From NCBI GenBank assembly GCA_035647435.1, contig DASRNM010000040.1, forward strand, positions 1 to 9,193: 9,193 nt of DNA, given 5' to 3'. Positions 1 to 7,307 of the stretch are shown piece by piece. Origin of the DNA: JAAZFZ01 sp035647435. GTDB lineage: Bacteria > Bacillota > Clostridia > Oscillospirales > Acutalibacteraceae. The number at the start of each line of letters is the position of its first letter. Positions within the stretch are counted from its first letter, which is position 1. The notes under the pieces were generated by a model. It was not told the origin of the DNA, did no database searches, and saw nothing but the letters and a program-made list of their open reading frames with translations. Position numbers and translations under genes: made by a program.

Positions 1-120
1 GACAAAGAATCTTTTAACTTTTATCTTTGTTACACGCATTTTGATTAAATCAAATAGCTCAAACTCCCGAATAAGCAGGTGCGGCTAAGTTTTATAAAAT
101 TTAATTATTGGTTATGTTTT
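1..120. other. Left-edge region, possible end of an upstream gene
   Basis: No complete gene is visible. Two + frames are open from the window edge: one stops at TAA 46-48 and another at TAA 86-88. Either could be the last codons of a gene whose body lies to the left, and the terminator at 121-150 fits such a gene. The tails are too short to recognise. A 7-base inverted repeat (ACAAAGA at 2-8, TCTTTGT at 24-30) is present but has no T-run after it. Confidence 0.3.
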
Positions 121-150
121 TACGCTCCGCTCATGTGGGGCGTATTTTTT
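121..150 (+). terminator. Rho-independent terminator of the upstream gene
   Basis: An 8-pair stem is formed by TACGCTCC (121-128) and GGGGCGTA (137-144), with one G-T wobble and an 8-base loop. Six T residues follow at 145-150. This is a standard intrinsic terminator for a + strand transcript entering from the left. It isolates the dockerin gene from upstream transcription. Confidence 0.8.
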
Positions 151-313
151 GCAGAAAAGGTTTTCATATTCTAAAAGCTAGCATATAATGGTATTGCCAG
201 AAAAGTTTTTAATGTTAATATCAAAAAATGAATAATATAAGAGTTATAAAACAATTAACATCGAATAGTTAATGATTTTAAATAATTTTTAGTGTAAATA
301 TAGCGTTTTTTTG
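151..313. other. AT-rich non-coding leader region
   Basis: No gene or known RNA is seen. Two items may be regulatory. The first is a secondary promoter-like pair, TTTTCA (161-166) and TATAAT (184-189), 17 bases apart, which would give a leader of more than 250 bases. The second is an inverted repeat ATTAAC (254-259) / GTTAAT (268-273) with an 8-base spacer, about 40 bases upstream of the main -35 box. The AT-rich tracts just before 314 could serve as an UP element. Confidence 0.4.
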
Positions 314-342
314 TTGACATGTTAAATAATGTAATATATAAT
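314..342 (+). promoter_or_regulatory. Consensus sigma-A promoter of the dockerin protein gene
   Basis: A perfect -35 box TTGACA (314-319) and a perfect -10 box TATAAT (337-342) are separated by exactly 17 bases. Transcription should start near 349, giving a leader of about 105 bases before the ATG at 454. A near-palindrome, TTGACATGTTAA (314-325, one mismatched pair, core ACATGT), lies directly on the -35 box and could be an operator. So perfect a promoter suggests strong expression, perhaps held in check by a repressor. Confidence 0.88.
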
Positions 343-453
343 GAATGTGGACGATGATTTCTTATAATAAGAGGTTTTTAAAAATAATTTAATTTTTAAA
401 GATTATTTTAACGGTTAAAGAAATGTTTCACAGATTTTGGAGGTGCATTTATT

Positions 454-3400
454 ATGAAAAAATCTACAAGAGTGCTAAGTATACTGCTGTCATTTCTTAT
501 GCTTTTCTCAGCTATGTCTGTGGGGGTAACGGCAGCTTATACTCCTTACGACCAGCCGGGTGGGTACAATTCACTTGGCAAACCGTACTTGACTATTGAC
601 CAGTGCGGTTCGATTATGCTCGACTATTTGGATGGGATTTTGGAAGAACAGGATATTGTCGAGGTAATAGACATACCCTTGTTTTCAAAGCTTACCCTAG
701 ACCTTACATCGGTCGACAAAGCACTAGACTCAATTATTAGACTCTTTGACAGTAGCCTTTACAGTGTAGGAACTACTATTTTAAATTTGAAGGACATTGA
801 AAAGCTTAACATCAGGTATATTCGTCAATCGCCGAGAAGAGTAACTCCCGGCAGAAGTGACCTTGAGGTTTTCTATTATCTTTGCAAATTTCTATCAGAC
901 AACAAAACAGTTGTAGGCAAAATCGTTGACGGAACCGTTGATTTCGGTGCCCTTGAAACCTTCGGGATAAAGCCTGATGAGATTTTCGGCGATATAGAGT
1001 TAACTTTAAAAACTGCATTATTTGAAGGCTTGTTCCCTCCAGAGGATTATGATAATCCTGATGACCCTGAGGATATGACCTATGAAAACATGCTTACAAA
1101 CATGTCTATAGATCAGTTGCTTAACCTTAAGATTGAATATATGCTTGTTGAAGACCCGGTTCTTGAAAAAGAGGGATTTTTGCCCGGTATGGCAGGTAAG
1201 CTTAATATCAAAACAAACAGTGGATATGACATCTTTAAGAATGCAATTCGCGTAGCAGTTGAAGACATTGCCGTTCCCAAATTAACAGAGCTACTTGTAG
1301 ATCTACTTGAAATTGAAATTACTGAAGAGTATCCAGAAGGCCACTTTAATGCAAATGGTGAACCCGTAATGAATAATAGCGACTTGGCTATAGTTTGGGG
1401 TTTAGTAATTGAAAATGAAGATATAATTTACAGCCAGACAGCTCTTGAAAAACCTGTTGTAATGATTGAAGAAGCGCTTGGATATTATCTTCTCGGTGAC
1501 TTCCTAAAGCAATTCTTTGATGTTACTCCAAACGGTGTATATGTAAAAGATGAGCTAGACGAGGCGCTACACTCTCTGCTTGTAATGGGCGCATCTTTCC
1601 TTTCGGCCACGGATATGCCAGGTGTGACAATGAAAACACCTGAACAGATTGAACTGATGAATACTCAGGACTTGTTTGCATATCTTGCTAAAGTATTGCT
1701 AACAGCATTTGTCGACTTCTCTTATTTCCCGGAAAGCGCACAAACAACTCGTGAGGTTTTGACATACTTCCTTATAAACATTGCAACAGATTTGCTTCCT
1801 CATAAAAATTATTATTCACGAATTGGCACAGGGCCAAACGACATTAACCCATCAACAACAGGTTGTCTTGAAGTAGCGGCCGGTTTGCTGAGATACTATT
1901 TGAATGCTAATGCAGAAATGAATGTGCCTGATAATCTCACATTTAATCAAACAATTGAACATGTTGTAGATTGGGCACTACTCAACTATGGCGGAATCAT
2001 TTATACAGGAGGTATGTCTGCTGACAGTGCATGGAAAAAGATTGATAAGATTCTTTTTGGTAATTCTCCACAGCTTTGCGGAATTTTACAAGCAAGCTGG
2101 CTACCGGATACTGTCGACAAGAGCAACATCACATATGATTTGCTATTCAACAAAATAGTGTTTGCAATTGTTGACTTTGATATTGAAGAGCTTGTCAGCA
2201 TTATTCGTGTTAACCCGACAGGCGACCTTAACAACAGTTTGCTTACAATTATTTTGAACATTGTTGCTCGCGTTATTAACGGCATGTTCGGCAACAATAC
2301 GGTGATTCCTCTTAATTTAACAAGTCTTGACTCATTGCTAACAAACCCAGGCTTAAGAAACTTTGTTGAAGCATTCATTGTTAGACTTGAAGAGCATGTT
2401 GAACCTATTTGCGTTTCTATATTCCCTATTTTAGTTGATTTGCTAGGGCTTTGGGATCCTTCGGAGTTTGCCGTCAAGGCGCCTGAAGGAAATGCGGATG
2501 TTTCAATTTCGGAGCTTGAAAATATGCTTAATTCACATGTGCCTAAAGAGCAGGAAGTGGAATACGACGAGGCTGGGTATGTATATTTCGGCAGCGAAAA
2601 CTATGAACCACTTTACAGGTTTTATGATTATAGAGATGTAAGGCGAGAGGCAGAAAGACTTATTAAAATGAGCGAAGAAGACCCTGAGTCTGTAACTCAA
2701 CAAATGATTACAAATACCGCTTACAGGCTTCAATACTATTTTGATGAACTTATATTTAGGTTGCCAAATATTTCAAACCTTAAAAACTTTATAGATGGTA
2801 TTAAGGCAGACGGATTGGTTAAAAGCAATTACACAGTTTCGCCTTCAAATCCAAACTATACCTTGAGAACTTGGAATAAATTTAAACGAGCGTACAATTT
2901 TGCCTATAATGTCTATGTTGAGGTCTTTATTAGAAATAATATTTCCATCACACAGGCGCAAGTTACCGAGGCAAGGGCACAGCTTGTAAAAGCTGTTAAG
3001 GGTTTGAAGGATTATGTGCCGTTGGCCAATTATTCCTTGTTCTACACAGAACTCAACAGAGCAAGAGGCTTTACAGAAGAGATACTCAGTACGTACTTTG
3101 AAGATACTGTTGAGAATTTCTTACTGGCTTTGAGTGAAGCCGAGAACTTTGACCTCGACTATGATGTCGATTCACAAAGAATTGTTGATCAAATTACAGC
3201 AAAATTAGAAGCTGCCATTGAAGGATTATCTTATATTCCAGCAATAGTAGCGGGTGGTGTAACAACAATATTGGATAAAGGCCAAAAGCTTGCTTACGGG
3301 TTTTCAGGTCAAATTAGAAATACCTCTAGTTACTACTCTTATATAGGCAACGTTGGAGGCGGATTCTTAAGATTTATTGCAAGTAGCAATGGACCAGGAA

Positions 3401-3672
3401 CGGGAACGATTATAAACTTAGAACTTGACGGAGAGATTGTCGATTCATACACAGTTGTAATTTTTGGTGATCTCGACGGCAATGTAAAGATAGATGCAAC
3501 TGATGCATTCTATGTTTCTTTGCTCTCAAACGGCTTAGTAAATCAAGGTGATTTGTCAGCAGCTCAAGAAGCAGCAGCCGATACAAACGGAGACGGTATT
3601 GTTGATGCTGCCGATGCTTATAAGCTCGAAATGGTCGGGTTGTTTATGGATTCAATCGATCAGACTCGTTAG
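454..3672 (+). CDS. Large exported dockerin-containing protein, function unknown
   Basis: This is a 1072-residue secreted protein. The start is ATG with TGGAGGTG at 438-445. Residues 1-28 form a signal peptide: MKKSTR, a hydrophobic core, then cleavage near VTA-A or TAA-Y. Residues ~30-700 form an acidic, helix-rich body that I do not recognise beyond its resemblance to large uncharacterised clostridial surface proteins. Residues ~793-855 and ~858-927 look like FIVAR-type helical modules, each ending in A(V/I)xGLxxY. After a short beta-rich segment (~930-1004) comes a type I dockerin with two calcium loops. Loop 1 has D1006, D1008, N1010, D1014 and D1017; loop 2 has D1043, N1045, D1047, D1051 and D1054. 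A dockerin normally anchors its protein to a cohesin on a scaffold or cell surface. No cohesin and no carbohydrate-active catalytic domain is visible here. The gene stands alone between its own promoter and terminator. Secretion and the dockerin are secure; the body's role is unknown. Confidence 0.9.
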   Translation: MKKSTRVLSILLSFLMLFSAMSVGVTAAYTPYDQPGGYNSLGKPYLTIDQCGSIMLDYLDGILEEQDIVEVIDIPLFSKLTLDLTSVDKALDSIIRLFDSSLYSVGTTILNLKDIEKLNIRYIRQSPRRVTPGRSDLEVFYYLCKFLSDNKTVVGKIVDGTVDFGALETFGIKPDEIFGDIELTLKTALFEGLFPPEDYDNPDDPEDMTYENMLTNMSIDQLLNLKIEYMLVEDPVLEKEGFLPGMAGKLNIKTNSGYDIFKNAIRVAVEDIAVPKLTELLVDLLEIEITEEYPEGHFNANGEPVMNNSDLAIVWGLVIENEDIIYSQTALEKPVVMIEEALGYYLLGDFLKQFFDVTPNGVYVKDELDEALHSLLVMGASFLSATDMPGVTMKTPEQIELMNTQDLFAYLAKVLLTAFVDFSYFPESAQTTREVLTYFLINIATDLLPHKNYYSRIGTGPNDINPSTTGCLEVAAGLLRYYLNANAEMNVPDNLTFNQTIEHVVDWALLNYGGIIYTGGMSADSAWKKIDKILFGNSPQLCGILQASWLPDTVDKSNITYDLLFNKIVFAIVDFDIEELVSIIRVNPTGDLNNSLLTIILNIVARVINGMFGNNTVIPLNLTSLDSLLTNPGLRNFVEAFIVRLEEHVEPICVSIFPILVDLLGLWDPSEFAVKAPEGNADVSISELENMLNSHVPKEQEVEYDEAGYVYFGSENYEPLYRFYDYRDVRREAERLIKMSEEDPESVTQQMITNTAYRLQYYFDELIFRLPNISNLKNFIDGIKADGLVKSNYTVSPSNPNYTLRTWNKFKRAYNFAYNVYVEVFIRNNISITQAQVTEARAQLVKAVKGLKDYVPLANYSLFYTELNRARGFTEEILSTYFEDTVENFLLALSEAENFDLDYDVDSQRIVDQITAKLEAAIEGLSYIPAIVAGGVTTILDKGQKLAYGFSGQIRNTSSYYSYIGNVGGGFLRFIASSNGPGTGTIINLELDGEIVDSYTVVIFGDLDGNVKIDATDAFYVSLLSNGLVNQGDLSAAQEAAADTNGDGIVDAADAYKLEMVGLFMDSIDQTR

Positions 3673-3694
3673 GATTTAAAAAAATACAACATTT

Positions 3695-3728
3695 AAAGCA
3701 GTAGGCAAATAGGCCTGCTGCTTTTTTT
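3695..3728 (+). terminator. Strong rho-independent terminator after the dockerin gene
   Basis: AAAGCAGTAGGC (3695-3706) pairs with GCCTGCTGCTTT (3713-3724) to form a 12-pair stem with one wobble and a 6-base loop. An uninterrupted T-run extends to 3728. It lies 22 bases after the stop codon, so the dockerin gene should be monocistronic. Confidence 0.92.
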
Positions 3729-3739
3729 CATTAAAACAC

Positions 3740-3770
3740 TTCCATGAATTGGAATGTTATGGTACAATAA
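3740..3770 (+). promoter_or_regulatory. Extended -10 promoter with overlapping inverted repeats
   Basis: TACAAT (3763-3768) is preceded directly by TGG (3760-3762), an extended -10 element. The -35 region at the right distance (around 3739-3745) is poor, as is common for extended -10 promoters. Transcription should start near 3775, about 44 bases before the toroid gene. Two symmetric sequences cover the promoter: TTCCA-N5-TGGAA (3740-3754) at the -35 position, and TTATGGTACAATAA (3757-3770, 12 of 14 symmetric) centred on the -10 box. Both are placed where a repressor would block RNA polymerase. The regulator is not in the window. Confidence 0.6.
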
Positions 3771-3806
3771 TGCCAATCACCTATCATAGTTACAAATATA
3801 ATATTT

Positions 3807-3811
3807 GGAGG
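3807..3811 (+). promoter_or_regulatory. Ribosome binding site that fixes the toroid gene start
   Basis: GGAGG at 3807-3811 leaves only one base before the ATG at 3813 but seven bases before the in-frame ATG at 3819. Seven is the usual spacing, and the next gene's GGAGG (6010-6014) to its ATG is also seven. The start is therefore placed at 3819, two codons inside the longest reading frame. Confidence 0.85.
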
Positions 3812-3818
3812 AATGAAT

Positions 3819-5984
3819 ATGATTAAAAAACGAGATTACAAAGGGAATCCGGGTGAGATTAAGCAATCTTTACAAAGGCTTGCAACTAGACAAAAGCGTG
3901 AGGATAACCCGAGTGCCGTAAAGCATCTTGAAGGGCTTTCAAAAACAAAGTTGAGTGATCAACAAAAGAGGCGCTTGCCCGACTTTTTGTTGCCAGAAAT
4001 GATAACATGTGTTTATGAGAGCGAGGAGAATGTTCTCTGGCTTGGCACAAATGAAGGCTTGTGGAGAATTAGCGAAAATGAGGCAGAGCCTCTTGATAGA
4101 AACATGCATTTCAGAGCAACTGCATGTTTGCTTGATAATATAGTAATGGTAATTGATGGTGACGGCGACAATGGTGTTAACGTTTTGACAAAAACCGGTG
4201 TTTCGCATATTGCTATGAAATATATGTCAGCTGAAGAGAAAGCAAACTTTTTCTCTTGGGTTGATTATAATTATGTACAAAGAAGAGGCATGCTCAGTGC
4301 CGCTTTCTGGAACGAGAAAAAACAATCTTGGCAACCCAAAGAGTCTGACAATGACGGGCTTTGGACTTCATTGGTTGCAATGGGTGATATTTGCCGCTAT
4401 GCCGTTTTGCGTGATGATCCAAATGCATCAAAAGAAGATGTTGAATATGCAAAGAAGGTTGCTACACGCTGGACTGAGGCGATTTTGTTGCTTGCATACA
4501 TACCAGGATGGAAGGGCAAGGTTGCTTCTTTTGTTCGTTATAATGAGCCCGGCACAAATAGAGCAAGTGAAGAGTATTTGCTTGAAGGCAGAGAATTTAA
4601 GATTAAAATGCCTGACAACGGCCCAACAGGATATATATCATGTGAAACAGAACCTGAAAATCCGGAAGATTGGGCAACGCAAGGAATGCCCGAAATCGTT
4701 TTTCGTAATGTTGAAGGATATATCGCTCGTTCTTATCATGTCAACGACCCAGAAAACGACCCCATTCCCTATAGTGAGGGTGTGTTCATGCGCAAAATGT
4801 ATGACGATAAGGGCAATCTTATTTCGATTCGTGTTCCTTCAGACACATTCAAAGGCGATGATATACCAGGTGGTTTGACAATAGATAGCTCAATGGAGAT
4901 TCCCGAAAGGCTGAAAAAGCTTTATAAGGACGAAGTCAACCCCAAAACAGGCAAAAATTGGGGCGATGATGATATAACATACAAGTGCGACACTTCAAAC
5001 GATGAGTTTGTCGGTCATTATGCAGTTTGGCACCTTGCTTATGATATTTTAGGTAAGGATGATCCCGAACTAGCGGAAATGATTAAAACCATAGTTGCAA
5101 GACATGCAAATCACATCGCTGAAAACGATTATTGTCATATTGACGCAGGTGGACAACCTACATCATGGGCAAGAATGAGCCGTGAATATTACCTCAACAG
5201 ATACAGCAACGGATTTTCTGATGGCCCGTTGGGTACTTTGATTTTATTGCAGTTGTTTAAGGTCGCTCACCACATTACGGGAGACGAAAGATGGGATAAA
5301 GAGTACCGTAAGCTTGCACTTGATGAGCCTTATAGATATGCTGACTTAGCAAAAGAGCATTTCGGAAGATATCAGATAATGGCAAAAGAAGAGCTTGACG
5401 ACGATGCAACTGAAGAAGAGATATTCAACAGAGTTGTTAAAATAATGAATTATTCAGACGTTCGAATGGCCTTCGTTGAGTATTATACCCTTACCCAGCT
5501 TGAAACTGACCCAATTTTACTTGAAAAATACAGACAGGGTGCAGAATCATGGTGGCAGCTTGAAAAATATGCAAGGGATGTTGAATGGTCACTTCTTTAT
5601 CAGCTAATCAACAATGAAGAAGAACAATTTGACGGGTTTGGTCGCTCATGTATAGATATGCTTAAGTGGCAGCTGAACCGTTTCCCCTTAGACATTCGTG
5701 AAAAGGAGATTGATAACTCAACACGGCCTGACCTGCGTGAAGACGAGGGATTTGTGTGGTATAAAGACAAAAACATCCCTTATTCATTGCCTTTGGACGA
5801 AAAGAACGGCACAGGTGCAAATTTCTTTGCTACTAAGATTGGCAGAAAAAACCGTGTTATTCCGGGTGCATACAACATGATAATGAATTATTGGCTTGCG
5901 AGATATCACAATGTGATTGACGAAAAGGGCGAAAAAGGAAACCTGCCTTTTGATGATATTATGAAGGTGCTCAATCAGGAATAA
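3819..5984 (+). CDS. Putative alpha/alpha-toroid carbohydrate-active protein with N-terminal Reg_prop blade
   Basis: This is a 721-residue protein from the ATG at 3819. There is no signal peptide or membrane segment, so it is predicted cytoplasmic. Residues 61-84 match a two-component-regulator propeller (Reg_prop) blade, with the signature LWLGTNEGLW. A weaker second blade may follow at ~95-130 (DGDNGV). The rest resembles uncharacterised bacterial proteins predicted to fold as alpha/alpha toroids, as many glycoside hydrolases and polysaccharide lyases do. I recognise these from recurring signatures: DNDGLWTS (177-184), DTSNDEFVGHY (391-401), HIDAGGQPTSW (440-450), and a C-terminal segment ending NYWLARYH. 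The acidic and histidine residues D179, D395, E396, H400 and D442 are candidate active-site positions by conservation only. It lies 37 bases upstream of a sialidase-superfamily gene and shares its transcript, supporting a role in glycan breakdown. No reaction can be assigned. The fold and carbohydrate link are inference; the coding call is certain. Confidence 0.85.
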   Translation: MIKKRDYKGNPGEIKQSLQRLATRQKREDNPSAVKHLEGLSKTKLSDQQKRRLPDFLLPEMITCVYESEENVLWLGTNEGLWRISENEAEPLDRNMHFRATACLLDNIVMVIDGDGDNGVNVLTKTGVSHIAMKYMSAEEKANFFSWVDYNYVQRRGMLSAAFWNEKKQSWQPKESDNDGLWTSLVAMGDICRYAVLRDDPNASKEDVEYAKKVATRWTEAILLLAYIPGWKGKVASFVRYNEPGTNRASEEYLLEGREFKIKMPDNGPTGYISCETEPENPEDWATQGMPEIVFRNVEGYIARSYHVNDPENDPIPYSEGVFMRKMYDDKGNLISIRVPSDTFKGDDIPGGLTIDSSMEIPERLKKLYKDEVNPKTGKNWGDDDITYKCDTSNDEFVGHYAVWHLAYDILGKDDPELAEMIKTIVARHANHIAENDYCHIDAGGQPTSWARMSREYYLNRYSNGFSDGPLGTLILLQLFKVAHHITGDERWDKEYRKLALDEPYRYADLAKEHFGRYQIMAKEELDDDATEEEIFNRVVKIMNYSDVRMAFVEYYTLTQLETDPILLEKYRQGAESWWQLEKYARDVEWSLLYQLINNEEEQFDGFGRSCIDMLKWQLNRFPLDIREKEIDNSTRPDLREDEGFVWYKDKNIPYSLPLDEKNGTGANFFATKIGRKNRVIPGAYNMIMNYWLARYHNVIDEKGEKGNLPFDDIMKVLNQE

Positions 5985-6021
5985 AGTTTAGAAACAAAAT
6001 TGATATTTCGGAGGGGCAGCT

Positions 6022-7161
6022 ATGAGTAAAAAAATCGAGGTAAAAAACAGCGGAATATGCAAAAATGAAAACAGTGTTTTTAATTATTTTGGTTGGCCTT
6101 CTGTTGCAAAGTTACCTGACGGTAACCTTGCAATGGTGGCTTCAGGCTTTCGCCTTGCTCATGTGTGCCCCTTCGGCAAAACTGTTATTTGTTACAGCAA
6201 AGATAACGGCGTGAGCTGGACGGCTCCTGCCGTTATTATTGACACTCCACTTGACGACAGAGATAGTGGCATTGTTGTTTATGATTCGGGCAAGGTTATG
6301 GTCACTTCTTTTAACAACAGTGTTGATTTTCAAAGGGAACACAACAATAAAAGACCAGAAAATAAACACTTTTCACTTATAAACGGCTACCTTGACAGTA
6401 TAAATGCAAAAAAAGCTGAGTCTGAATTTTTAGGCTCAACTTATATTATTAGCAATGACGGCGGGTACACTTTTGGTGAAATAAAAAGGGTTCCCGTTCA
6501 GTCTATACACGGCCCTTGTGAGATGCTTAACCATAAGTTGTTGTATGTCGGAAGAAGATTCGACAAAGGTGTTTATGGTGATGAGATTGAGTGTTATGTG
6601 CAAAATGACAGCGGAGAGTTTGAATATTTATCGACAATTGATAGAGTAACGGGTGAAGGTGTTGAGTTTTTAAACTGCGAGCCACACTCTATAGTTTTAC
6701 CGAGTGGAAAAATAATTGTACATATAAGAATTCAAACAATCGGTGTGCCGAGTGTTGGCAACAATAAAAACACTCAAAAGGTTTTTTCAACATATCAATG
6801 CGAATCCTATGATAATGCAAAAACATTCACAAAACCGCACCAAATCGGGTTAGAATCAGGCGCTCCGTCTCACCTTTTAAGGCATAGCAGTGGTGTTTTG
6901 ATTGCATCATACGGTTATCGCAGCGTCCCTTATGGGCAAAGGGTTATGTTCAGCATAGATGACGGTGAAACGTGGGACTGTGACTATATTCTAAGGGATG
7001 ACGGTCCGTCGGGTGATTTGGGTTACCCAGCAACAGTAGAGCTTGATAACGGTTCGCTTTTAACCGTTTATTATCAAAAAGAAAAAGGGAAAGACAACTG
7101 TGTAATAATGCAAAGCATATGGAAGATACCCGAACCTGTTTTGGCTAAAAAGCTGTCATAA
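6022..7161 (+). CDS. Sialidase-superfamily (BNR/Asp-box) beta-propeller protein
   Basis: This is a 379-residue protein from ATG with GGAGG seven bases upstream (6010-6014). No signal peptide is seen, so it is predicted cytoplasmic. Three clear Asp boxes (S-x-D-x-G-x-x-W/F) lie at residues 59-66, 144-151 and 311-318, with a degenerate fourth at 262-269. This is the hallmark of sialidase-type propellers. Other signatures are those of the exo-alpha-sialidase/BNR-annotated group: EPHSIVLPSGK (220-230), SYGYR (296-300), PYGQR (303-307) and DLGYPATVEL (332-341). The FRIP motif that carries the first arginine of the classical sialidase triad is absent; the equivalent place reads FGWPS (23-27). E220, R236, Y299 and R300 are possible active-site residues. 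The protein could therefore act on a sugar other than sialic acid, or be a lyase of similar fold. It is the second gene of the operon with the toroid protein, and no clear terminator follows it. Confidence 0.87.
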   Translation: MSKKIEVKNSGICKNENSVFNYFGWPSVAKLPDGNLAMVASGFRLAHVCPFGKTVICYSKDNGVSWTAPAVIIDTPLDDRDSGIVVYDSGKVMVTSFNNSVDFQREHNNKRPENKHFSLINGYLDSINAKKAESEFLGSTYIISNDGGYTFGEIKRVPVQSIHGPCEMLNHKLLYVGRRFDKGVYGDEIECYVQNDSGEFEYLSTIDRVTGEGVEFLNCEPHSIVLPSGKIIVHIRIQTIGVPSVGNNKNTQKVFSTYQCESYDNAKTFTKPHQIGLESGAPSHLLRHSSGVLIASYGYRSVPYGQRVMFSIDDGETWDCDYILRDDGPSGDLGYPATVELDNGSLLTVYYQKEKGKDNCVIMQSIWKIPEPVLAKKLS

Positions 7162-7307
7162 AACGGCCCCATGGAGCTATAATTATTTCATGTATTTGCG
7201 TTTTTTAATGTGTTGTATTGCGGTTGATACAGCTTGACTTTTCAACTAGATTTTGATATTATTATTCTCATAAAGATCAGTTATTTAAAGACTTGGAGGG
7301 CTATTAA
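7162..7307. promoter_or_regulatory. Intergenic region with sigma-A promoter (7234-7262)
   Basis: TTGACT (7234-7239) and TATTAT (7257-7262) are exactly 17 bases apart and each match consensus at five of six positions. TGA directly before the -10 box adds an extended -10 element. Transcription should start near 7269, 39 bases upstream of the lipoprotein ATG. No stem-plus-T-run terminator is visible between 7162 and 7233, so some readthrough from the sialidase-like gene is possible. Confidence 0.75.

Noticed and set aside
161..189. Second promoter-like pair TTTTCA-N17-TATAAT
   Set aside because: The -35 box matches only four of six positions, and the perfect promoter at 314-342 explains the downstream gene. 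It is mentioned only as a possible secondary start.
228..272. 14-codon open frame in the leader region starting at ATG 228
   Set aside because: It has no ribosome binding site and is very short in AT-rich DNA, so chance is the simplest explanation.
379..410. AT-only inverted repeat AAAATAAT (381-388) / ATTATTTT (402-409) in the dockerin gene leader
   Set aside because: The stem is made of A-T pairs only with a 13-base loop, so it would be weak. It has no resemblance to a known riboswitch or attenuator.
2001..2477. 158-codon - strand open frame opposite the dockerin gene
   Set aside because: It is antisense to a well-supported coding region, has no ribosome binding site or recognisable domain, and is low-complexity serine/leucine-rich. 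It is a shadow frame.
4261..4878. 205-codon + strand open frame inside the toroid gene
   Set aside because: It overlaps a gene with clear family motifs in another frame, has no ribosome binding site, and its translation is unlike any family. It is a shadow frame.
7165..7177. Palindromic GCCCCATGGAGC after the sialidase-like gene, considered as a terminator
   Set aside because: The loop would be only two bases and no T-run follows, so it cannot act as an intrinsic terminator.
7192..7221. Near-direct repeat TGTATTTGCG / TGTATTGCG between the sialidase-like and lipoprotein genes
   Set aside because: It is short and imperfect in AT-rich DNA, with no symmetry or clear relation to the promoter spacing. 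It is probably chance.
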